Shown piece after piece: positions 13,101 to 25,100 of a stretch of DNA of 64,000 nucleotides. This DNA is from Candidula unifasciata (lineage: Eukaryota > Mollusca > Gastropoda > Stylommatophora > Geomitridae), in assembly GCA_905116865.2 (NCBI GenBank), contig CAJHNH020001130.1:107501-171500 (forward strand). Reading direction: 5' to 3'. Every line of letters starts with the position of its first letter. The stretch's first letter is position 1. The notes below the pieces were generated by a model. It worked only from the letters and a program-made list of their open reading frames with translations, was not told where the DNA came from and did not search any database. The position numbers were made by a program, and so were the translations under genes.

Positions 13101-16100
13101 CTTGTTTATCCCTTTGTTGCTGGAAGAATAAAAAAAAATAGGTAATGATCCACAAGAATTCCCTTCCCAAAAGAAATTTTATTTTGAACATTTTACACAG
13201 GTCATATTTTTTAAACATTCATATATCCACATTTTAAATATTTTTTTTTCTTTTCTAAATATATATAAAGGGAGATATCGATAAATGTGGACAACATGAA
13301 GCATTAAATGGAATACATTGCTCAAAGTCCAAAAATGTATGCATCAAGTGACTCACACTGTAACCTCTATCACTGAGGCTTGTGGACAATGTTCACAACA
13401 GCTTGGCTTTTTAATAACCCATTTGGTTCAAAAGCAGACTCCTTACCTGCTATTTTTTTAAAGTAAATATACACCTACGCTGACCTTATAAATACTAAAT
13501 ACTGGGCCAGCGCAAAAGCAACTGAAAGGGTTAACGCTTGACTACGGAAGGTTGGCCTGGGACTAGCTACCTCATAAACCTCAAAAATAAAATTATTGCA
13601 AATGGGTCGAGAGCTTCAGCTTCTGTGAGAAAAGCCTTTGAATAAATGTGATCACAACAGTTATCCTGAAATACCATTTTATTATTATGGAAGGTTTCTA
13701 AATGTTTTGGGGTCATTCTAATCGCGTCCACATTGGCAATGGGCTGCGTGTGATTCCCATTCTTCCATAAAGCACAGCATAACTGTCATCTCGAAAGAAC
13801 AACAAACATGTAGTTATCTAATATAAGTTAGTCCATATTGATTGATTTGACATTCTTTTAACAGTTTCTGTACTTCCTTAGGAAAAATGTCCGCTGTTCA
13901 GCAGCCGTCAGCTTCAAGTGTGATCAGATCTGTGATAAAAAGTTGAACTGTTTGGACCATAACTGCCAGGAGGTGTGTCATGCTGGACCTTGTTCTCCTT
14001 GCCTGGTGTATAAGATGCAAGGTGAGCCTTTGATTCCTGTTGCTTTTGTTGAGAAACTAGTTCTGTTTTGTTCTTCTGATTTCTTTAACAGACTGATAGG
14101 TTCAGAGAGTAGCACTTTTCCCATGTGGGTACTTAGGCCTTTTTTTGAAAAGGGGGGGGGGGGAGGGGGTTAGACCCACTGCCTTTTCTCTCCCCCCTCC
14201 CCCCAACACACACACACCCAAGCAGTGTTGTAAAAGTCGACTGATTAGAGGTTTGCAGAAATGTAATGTTTTAGGTCAAAAGAGGCAGGTATCACAACCT
14301 AGATGTAACCACAATACAGCATGCCAACCACCCTTTTAAGGGCAAGCAAAGAAGAAGCTGTGGTACCGACCTGATTTCATCCTGGCTGAAAAAGATTGCT
14401 CACATTCTGAGCTTTGCCTTTCCCGTGTGGGTTCCGGGGTCCCATTGTGGGGAAAACCAAAATAGACCCACTGCCTCCCCAGCAAAAAAATCGTAGGGGT
14501 TGACTAATTGGGGATTTTCTTCGAAGTCGGGAGTGCATCTGCCTGAGTGGCAAGGAGCAACCAAGTGCACATAAATAAACAAGTAAAATGGATGTATATG
14601 CAGGGTTCTTCATTAAAGAGATTGTACTCAAGTCTCTTCATGGCAGCCTTGCTTAGACATGTCTCTTACCAGGAGAACCTGCAACAAGGGGAAAGAAGGT
14701 TTTGGTCATGGGGTGTCTGATCCTATAGCGCATGACACCAGCATGTCTCTGATTGCCATATGTTATGACAGTCGACTTCCTTGCACATTGGACATTCCTA
14801 AACATGCTGAGTCCTTTGATGCAGCAGCCACTGCAAGGTAACAGTTAGAAGCTGGTTATAATGTCTTCTGTCTTGACTTTGAAGATGGCATAGTTGGGCT
14901 TTACTCCCAGGTCACATCTAGTCTCTGCAGCATAGATGTTATCAGCACTCATTTCATACTTCTGCCCCTATGCAGTGCTGCATTGCTTACCAGTTTGTCT
15001 TGCTCACTTATTACCTTATACTCTGGCTTGCCTATGTGACTGCCATAGAAATTAGCAAGTCTTACAGTGTGTCTTAAGGCGATTGGTGTCATTTTGACAG
15101 CATCACCTATTAAGTGTTGACTGGTATTTAGCAATACTGTACTTAAATACATCCTGACACTTGCAGTGTGACTTGTTTAATCGGCTATAGTACAAACTCA
15201 GAGCAAAATATTTTAGGATCTGATACAGTTGGTATATCTTTTTGGTGATTTGACTATGCCATTTATTTTAATCTAATGGTCACAGATTCATTTTTTTGAC
15301 TATGGCATAATACACCAGGCCTGCTACCCTTTTTTTATCGGTTGCAAATTTAACTTTCAGAATGTTTTTGCAAGAAGATGACACGCAAGGCCATGTGTGG
15401 GAGTGAAGAATTTGTACAGACTTCATTCAGTTGTGAGAAGCCGTGTGGAAAGTAAGCTGAGACACTCACCAATATGAATAATTTAGCATGTGTTTGTTAT
15501 CTTTATAATTTTTTGTGTGTAGTGTTTTTTCTTCTCTGCTGCTTAGAATTATGCATTAGAGTATTGTCACAGCACTCAGATTTCCCCTTCAACATGTACA
15601 TCAGCTTCCAGTGGTTAATAATGCCAGTCCTTTGCTGGTTAACATGACTTTTTATATGTCTGGTGTGCCTCTTATGCTTTACTCCAAGTTCTTGCATTCT
15701 GAGTTGTGATGCATCTTACTCCCAAAATCCTCTGGTCATCCTCTCTCTCTCTTTAAGGACATTAACAATGTCAACCTGATCATAGACCAGCCATCTGCAG
15801 CTAACGCACAACCGGTTGATCTGTCAGATCTTTTATTGTCAGCAGCACCCTCATGCCCTGGGACAAAGATGAAGGTAGTTGATTGCAACGACTCACTCCG
15901 CTGTCTACATACGGAGCCTGCCTTGACCTGCTGGATCATGCTCATAGAATCACTCAGCACACACACATGTGGGAGTATTCCTGTGATTTCAGTCAAATGA
16001 ATGCTTGTCACCGCCATTGTCCTGCTGCTGGTAGTCATGGAGAAGGCGCCGCTAGCTTCCTGGACTGTTCTGCAGCAGAGCTGTGAATGCCCATGCACTC

Positions 16101-19100
16101 TTGTTGAGTTGAGATGTGTCAAGAATTGACATCACAGCACTCGGGGCATTCCCACGTGTGCTGAGTTTTAATACTGATGGTACCGGTCACAATCTGGTTA
16201 TATGTCCGTCTTGCCTTTCTTCTGAGTGTAGTGAACCTGCCAGACCTTCTGGTTACACCCAGGTGCTGCATTTTCTCCAGGCCATAATAATCTTGTTTTT
16301 CTACTGATTCCATTGCTTGTTCCCAAGGGGCTTTGACCACATCTGCCTTGTCATGTATCAGTTCACCACCCAGTGGTGCAGATCCAGCTAGTCTGTCTGC
16401 TTGTTTATTACCCACCACATCGACATGGCCTGGAGAAAAGATCCAAAGTATGCCCAGTACTCGTGACCTTCCCAGTGAAGCTTGCCACTCTACACGAAGC
16501 CTCCCTGTCTTCACCTTTCTCAGCATGCTTTCAGAGTCAGTTACAATTATGACATGTGTATGCAACTTGTTCTCTAGCCACCAGAGAACTGCATGTTACC
16601 GCCTCCACCCCCATTCTCATGCTGGATGTTGTGGTATTGTATGCTAGGCTGTCTTGCAGTAAAGATTTTCCATTGACTTTCACTACGAACCCCCAGGCAC
16701 TTCTCTGTCCTCTCTGTTTGTTATATTGTGAAGCTCACTGAAATACTTTTTATTCTGTTTTAAATCTTTCTCTTAGCACTGAACCACCTGTATAGGTAAG
16801 TAATCTGATTACCAGGCCGTGAGTTGTGAATAAACTGTTGCACTTCCGCCTCCGTAGCACCTGCTGGCCACTCTCTGCACTCCTGGCCCCTCTCTGCACT
16901 CCTGGCCCAATGTGATCATAATCCTTTACAGGTCAGACTTTTCCTCTGCCCCTGCACTCTTATGTCCTCATATAACTGACCCATCTATATAGATCAGCAC
17001 ATCAGACTCTCTAAATTGTCAATGATAAATGTGCGGACCTCGGGTTTGATAGAAACAGGATTTCTGCAACTCCTTTGAAGCGTGATCACACAGGAGAAAG
17101 TGCAGTTGAGTACTTAAGGCACAGATATCAATTTCTTGCTCACTAAAAACCTGCTTGGTAACATCCTCTGCCCTACCCAACCACGATTTACCCCCTTTTC
17201 TAAAGAGCGTGTAAAAAGCTGAACCCTGTATGTGTTCCAGGGCCCCATTTATTGCCCCCCATAAGTGTGTCATAAAGGTGACTATGGGTATTTGCTTCAA
17301 AATCCGAGTGTATCTGCCTGAGAGGCGGAAAACCAATAGTCTGCTTACAAATAAGCCAAATCATTAAAATGGATATACATGCAAAAGTCAACTTCTGGAA
17401 CAAGATAAGATGTGGACAGACAACCAGAACTGCACCAGTTTACAGCGGCAAACGCTTAGAAGAAGTTGAACCTTCAGTTGTTAGCACCTTTCCTTTTTTC
17501 CAGATGATAGTGTCCCATAAACATTGTGCTATAGGGAGACATGAGAATCACAGCATGTGTGTGGTGCCATTTAATAAAGCTATGGATGAAGTTCCTCCAC
17601 CATAGGATAAAGTCTGGCTTATGTAGAGACCATGTGTTGCCCATGCAGCATAATCTCTTGGCTTGCTTTTTTGACTCCAAAGAAAACACCAATATGTTTG
17701 GAACAAAAGCTGTAGAATCTGTCAGATCAGAAGATGAGTGCTGTCTTTTTACCTACTGAATCTTCCTCCAAGACCAACTACTAACTGAAATATGAGCCTG
17801 GTCTACCCTGCCATAAGATTGAGGCTTTAGGCTGCATACCTCGTCCCAGGCTACTGCTTATATTTTCTCCGGTATGCTTCTCTGCCCGAAGCCGTTGTCA
17901 CAAGTGGGAAGTCAGGTTTGGTACTCTCAGCTCACTGCTGTTTGTTATATGATAGCTAAGTTACATCTGACAGAGACCTGATTCTGATGCTCAGAGTACA
18001 GTGCTCACTTTTTTTCATCTTCACTAATTAGAGAACTTGCTTGTGGTAACCATGTCTGCGAGGAGCTGTGTCACCCTGGAGATTGTGCTTCCTGTCCTTT
18101 GATGCCTGGCAACCTCAAAACCTGCTCCTGTGGCAAAACCACACTCACAGAGCTTGATGTCCCTGAGCGACACTCCTGCTTGGATCCTGTACCCACCTGC
18201 AAACAGATGTGCAACAAAGCTATGTCCTGTGGGTCACCCAGTAAGTACTATAATTTATGAGTCTTTTCTACTTCTTCACCTACACTTTTACCGCTTTTGG
18301 TGTCGAGGAAGGTATAAGGTTACACCTGGCTGCCTCAGCTGTACACATTGTGGTGTTGTAGAGTTTCTCTGATGTTATCTGTCCATGTTGTTCTTGGTCT
18401 GTCCCATGCTCTTGTTTTGGTGCATGTCTGTATGGTATGGCATCACAAGGCTTTCTCTCAAAGTGGGCAAACCATTTGATTTCCTGTTTTCATATTGGTT
18501 CTATGCAGACTTTTTCTCTTATGGCCTCATTTCTTCTTTTATCTCTTGTAGTCACATTCCTGCGGTCGTTTTCATTTCCATGGCTTTTAATACTTTAAAC
18601 AAAATAAAACTGGATAACATTTTCTAATAGTTCAATTTTCCCATAATTAAAATGTTTTGTTTCATGAATGGGAGCTGGCGTGATTTACAACTAGGCTGCA
18701 GTAGTGATTTACAGCTAGGCTGCAGTAGTGATTTACAACTAGGCTGCAGTAGTGATTTACAGCTAGATTGCAGTAGTGATATACAGCTAGGTTGCAATAA
18801 CTGCATCTTTTGATCCAACATGTCCAGCTTCCACAAATCCATCTTGTTAGGGAGCAATGGGTATGTTATTCCCCCCCCCCTCCCCCACCAAAATGGGGTC
18901 CCAGAACCCACACGGGGACCTCTGAGGCAAATAACAAGGTGTGAACATAGATGAAAGAGAAGAAGGACGTAGAGCACGAGGTAGACCAAGAACAATATGG
19001 AAGGATAACATCAGAGAAACTCTACAACAGCACGATGTGCCTATGGTCGAGGTGGCCAGAAGAGCTAGAAAGAGAACCTTATATCTCCCTCGACACCCAC

Positions 19101-22100
19101 AGCGGTAAAAGAGGAAGTGAAGAAGAAGAACATAGATGAAGTTTCATAGACTCTGTGGTGGTCTTAAATTGTTATTGTCTGTTTCTAGCAAACCCTCACC
19201 TCTGTGACAAGACATGCCATGCTGGTGAATGTGGTCCCTGCAGTAAGGAAACCATTCTCAAGTGTTTGTGTGGGGCAACAGAGAAGAAGATGCCTTGTGA
19301 AGTTGCCGTGACATATGATGGTAAGATTAGAGGAAGGTAGTTTTGTAGTATCTTTTAATCTTAGTTTTAGCTTCATAGCAAACGGGACACCCCACAGTTG
19401 CTCAGCTCCTGTGCTTAAAAAAAAAATCACACACACACAATGTCCATCGCTGTCTGCTGTGGAAAAATGGACACAGAGTGCAGTATTGACAAATCCACCA
19501 GCATACACACTCATTAAAAGCATAAGGCAGCCGTCAGAAGTGCTGACACAAATATTCCTGCATTAGAAATGCAGTTTCGTTATTAACGGAAGCAGCAGTT
19601 AGACAGATCAGTAATTGCACACGTTGCTAAATTTAACTACATGAGGCTCTACCTCTTCTCAGACTTCTGATGCAACAGGCCACTTGCAGTTTCTGAATCT
19701 ATAGTTCACAAGATGTCAGTCACAGCAAAAAACATTCCAAAAGAAATCTGCAGCTCAGTAGCAGGGCGACAAAACTATGTCCTTTCAGCCTACAAATAGA
19801 GGAAAATGTAAAGACTGCCATCCATCAGAAGCCAAAATTTGCCACAGCTGAAAACAGTGAACGTGCTTATCCTCCATTTTGTGTATTATGTTAACTGTTT
19901 AAGTTGGTAGCAACAGGGTGAGTTTAGTATGAAGTCATTATGTCAATAGTTAGTTTTAGTGTGAATCTGTACGTTAGCAATTCTAGATGGTAGTAATATA
20001 CACTTGTTATCAGCTAGACTGGCGCATTGTACCCAGCTGGTGCAAGACAGGTTCACTGGTTCTGCACCACTGGTTGGTGAATTGATGCATGGCAAGTTAG
20101 ATGTGGTCTAGACCATTGTAGAACAGGTGAACAGTGTTGGAGCTTGATAGATCATTATGGTCTGGAGAGAATGAATCAGCGGGAAGTGTCCTTAGGGATC
20201 TGGCCAGTATACTACGGTACTTAACTCGGCAGCGTATAATCATCTATTTACTGTAAATCTGTACACAGACAATGCTAGATGGCAGTAACATATAATGATC
20301 AGTTTACTGTGAGTGTACAAAGCTAATGCTAGATGGCAGTAACATATAATGATCAGTTTACTGTGAGTGTACAGAGCTAATGCTAGATGGCAGTAACATA
20401 TAATGATCTGTTTACTGTGAGTGTACAGAGCTAATGCTAGATGGCAGTAACATATAATGATCTGTTTACTGTGAGTGTACAGAGCTAGTGCTAGATGGCA
20501 GTAACATATAATGATCTGTTTACTGTGAGTGTACAGAGCTAATGCTAGATGGCAGTAACATATAATGATCTGTTTACTGTGAGTGTACAGAGCTAGTGCT
20601 AGATAGCAGTAACATATGATGATGGTGATCTGTTTATTGTGAATCTGTACACAGCTGGTGCAAGATGGCAGTAACATATAATGATGATCTGTTTACTGTG
20701 AGTATACACAGATGATACTAGGTGGCACTTTGTTTTGCCCATCAGTGGCCACAGAGTTTTGAAGTATTTGATACACATAGCTGCCCACCAACTAACTCTT
20801 CTCTTCACAATAACCACTGCCTGTGTTGGCACACTTCTGTGTTTGCCACTCGCTGCAGGTGCCTGGTAGTGGGACAGACATACACAAGTGTCAGCACAAG
20901 AATTGATGATATATGCATTTGGAGATGGCATGATGTGAAGAAGCGTCGTTGCCATAGCTATTTGGCTTGGCCGTTGGTTGATATTCACAGGGAAGATGGT
21001 TGGTATTGACAGGGAAGAAGGTTGATATCCACCGGGCAGGTGGTTGATGTTCACAGGAAGGTTGTTGATATCCACCGGGCAGGTGGTTGATGTTCACAGG
21101 AAGGTTGTTGATATTCACCGGGAAGATAATAAGAAAGATCAAGTCACAAATCACATATTGCTTTATTACTCACATATTTTAGAAGATTTGGGTGCAGCAG
21201 AATCATTCTGTAATAAAAAATTCAAGAAACTATAGTAGACTCTGTTTACCAGACTTGCTTTTGCTTTGTCAGTCCTTTACATTGAGGGCTTACTGTACCC
21301 CATAACTATCATGCTTTAAGCATCACACATTGTGAACTACTGTGATAACTTTGTTTGTTGGTGCCTGAACAGAACAAAACCCATTCAAGTGCCAGCGTAG
21401 ATGTGGCAAAAAGAAAAACTGTGGGAGACATAAATGCTCAGATAACTGTTGCATTGTGAGTATTAATTGCATGTCACCTGTTAGTCATTATAGGATCTTC
21501 TATCACTTCTCATAGATGACAGCTTATTTTTTCTGCTTTTATCGTCTCATTAATACCTGGCTGTAGCCCAGTGTTGAAGTTATCTGTATTTGTCTTGCGC
21601 TTCTTAGGTGGCTTATGTGATGAATTTGTTCATCTTTTTTTTTTTGGGTGAAGTCTCAGCTACATTATTTATCCATCTCTTTCTTGGTCTTCCCCTCACC
21701 TTTGTCCAAGATGTTCTAAAAGCAAACAGAAAGGTCCCATATGCAGTTTGGCCTGGCTGTATTCTCACTAGATGACCGAACCATTTCATTCTTTGCCTCT
21801 TCATTTAATTAAAAACTGTCTTTTTCCAACTTTCTCTCTAATGCTGGCATTTGTAACCCTGTCCATTATTATGTTGTTAGTGACATTACAGAGAGGGCAC
21901 ATTTCACTTGTTTATTCTAGTGCCATACCCATTATAGCTGAAAACATTTTCTGTTATTATACTTGTAAAATGTTTTCTGTTTGTTTACGATTGGTCATAG
22001 CTAATATAATAGATTGTCATAACGTGTATTAGTTGAGTGGACATATCTTAAGTCTAGTTTTAGGGGTCACCATTTATATTTTATTATTTTGTTGATCAAA

Positions 22101-25100
22101 AAGTATATTGTCTTATTCTCCTTCTTAGCGGTTGCCAGCTGTAAACTCTGGTGAAAGGTTCTGGTTGTTCATCCTCTTCTAGACTTTTGTTTTATCCCAA
22201 AACTTGAGTTTTGTGTGCCTGGTTTTAAAGACCTAGTTTAATTGTGCAAAAACCGTTGGTTCCTTGCCTTTCAGGCAGTTTCTTCTTCTTCTTCTTCATG
22301 TTCACCGGCTGAAAACTCCGACAAAAGTTCTGGTTGTTTCAGAACCTGTGTGTTGCGTGTGCATCCGTTTGACAGATATGAGACATTTGGGTGCAGACTG
22401 TTGGTTCCTTGCTTTTCTGGCAGATAAACTTCGACTTTGAAGGAAGCTTCCAGTTAGTCGATTTTACAACATGCTTTTTGGGTAGGCAGTGGGTCTATTC
22501 TTGTTTTCCTTATTATAGGGCCCCGGAACCCACACGGGGAAACCAGACAGTCTGACTGAAGGAAACCATATTAATTTCCTTGTGTGACATGCATGTTGGG
22601 GGAGTGAGGTGTGTGGTCTACCCCTTTCCCAAATTGTGTTTCTAGAACCCACAACGGGAATATATTGTCTTATTTTGAATAACATATTTTATATTGTATT
22701 GTTTTGGTGATGACTTTGATTTATGTCTTATTTTAATGGTTGTAGTTTAATAAATATTACATAATGAAGAAGTTGTAATGATTGACTTGATTGCAAAAGA
22801 TTTAATTCCATTTGGCTTGATCTCTATATGTAGTGCCTAACCACCTACCAAGAGCATTACACAAAGCATGAACTCTCTAACGCCAGTTATGGTCTCTAGG
22901 GGTCTTTATAGCAATTACACTGGTGGTCTCATCAATACAGTGTGTGGAATGAACATTAAGGCTGATAAATGGGATAGTTTTGTGTGTGGGTTGATAGGGC
23001 TGCTGGGTGAAAAGACAGAAGAGAGGAGTTGGCGTCACCTCAGGTTCTGCTTTCTTCTTCTTCTGCCCTCTAACCCCCCCCCCCCCCCGCCCCCCAAAGG
23101 GCACAGGCTCTTCAACAACTTATGTAGTCCTTCTAGCCTTCGTGAAGCTCTCCCCATGTCCTCCCTATGCAAAGACATTCTAGTTACATTGTTGTACACC
23201 TCTTGGTTCACTGGAATTTGTTTAGTTCTCTCTCAAAGCTAAACATTAGTGATTCTATCATTTAATTAAATTCCCTCTATTCTGCGCAGGCATCAGTTAA
23301 CAATTCTTTGTAGTTTATTAGTAATAATTTTAGTTGTTCTCTCTGTTTCCTCTTCATACAACAGTACTGATTTGACATTAGAATTTAAAGTTTAGATTTA
23401 GTATTAGTTTTAATTTCTGTTGACCTCCACACATTTCCTAGTCCTATGAAAGCTCCTCTTGCCTTTTCTGCTTTGTATAAGAATACATTTTTATGTGAGT
23501 TGTGTCTAAGGTTGCTCCGCAAGATACTTTTTGTTATATTTTACATTCCACTGGTGGACAACAAACAACGTGGCCGCTATCGAGAATACATCAGTTAAGT
23601 GATTTTATGTATTTGTGTCTCTACATATAGTTTTTTTGATTTGTGTAATGTGCTGATGAATTCTTTGTATCAGCAACATTCACGTTTCGTTTGTGTTTGT
23701 TATATTCTGAAGCTCACTGGTCTACATTTTGTGTAGTTTTAAATCTTTCCATTATATTTTGCAGAAAGACATCCATATCTGTGAAATCGTCTGTGGTCAG
23801 AAGCTGTCCTGTGGTCTCCATAAATGTGAGGAGTTGTGTCACCGAGGAAACTGCAAGAGATGCCTGCAAGCCAGTAAGTAAACATATGTAAAGAACAAGT
23901 ACAAAGGGATCCATAATAGTGCTGTGACTAAATGTGAAGATATATGCAGCATGTTTGTGGATTATTTTGACTTTGTTTAGCTTCTGTTTCTATCGCGCTG
24001 CCCAGAACAGAGGTATTGAAAATAATGGGTGGCCACTTTCGAGTTAATACTAAAGAAGGAGTTAACAGAAAATATTTGGGAAGCTTGGATAAATAAAGAA
24101 AGACATAAAGAAACAAGAAAAACCGAGAATGTCACAGTCGCACAGAAAGATTACTTTCATGGCATGACAACAGTAACACTCTTATAAGTTTGGAAAAACT
24201 AATATATGAGGACAAACGGGAAGGAATGCGTAGATGCATGAAGCAGACAGATCATACAGTGTGAGAAAAGAATGCATTCATGGATGGGTGTGGTTTCTTT
24301 GTGCACAGTAAAAAAATATATAGTTATATCAGAAGAATAGAGCATTGTCCAAAATATTTTAGGGACACCAATCACTCTGCCTGAGGCAGTTGCTTGGAGA
24401 ATTTCATGTGAGCTGGCAGTAATGGTTCTTGAAACAGTAAATTGCTGAGTGGTTGATAGAACTGATTTCACAGCTCTGGTGTTATGGAAGTGTCTGGTTG
24501 ATGACTACTCCTGTCCCATGCTGGCTAGATCCATTAAAGTTTTGGTTTTATGAAAGCCATGTTATGTTTTCTCTCTCTGTCTAATCTTTTAAAAAAATTC
24601 CATGTACATTTATTTAAATCTGTCATAGACACAACATAGTGTGTTTTGTGATCCTCATTGTGTGTCACAGCCAGCAAATAAGGAGTTCTCTTATTTTAAG
24701 ACACTAAATAGTGTGTTTTGTGATCCTCATTGTGTGTCACAGCCAGCAAATAAGGAGTTCTCTTATTTTAAGACACTACATAGTGTGTTTTGTGATCCTC
24801 ATTGTGTGTTACAGCCAGCAAATAAGGAGTTCTCTTATTTTAAGACACTACATAGTGTGTTTTGTGATCCTCATTGTGTGTCACAGCCAGCAAATAAGGA
24901 GTTCTCTTATTTTAAGACACTACATAGTGTGTTTTGTGATCCTCATTGTGTTACAGCCACCAAATAAGGAGTTCTCTTATTTTAAGACACTACATAGTAT
25001 GTTTTGTGATCCTCATTGTGTCACAGCCAGCAAATAAGGAGTTCTCTTATTTTAAATTTGGAAAAGCGAAAAAAAATCAGGCTACCCAGGTGGCTCATCA

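Noticed and set aside
20240..20677. Minus-strand 145-codon repetitive frame
   Set aside because: Artefact of the 54-bp minisatellite.
24641..25037. Overlapping plus-strand repetitive frames
   Set aside because: Artefact of the 72-bp minisatellite.
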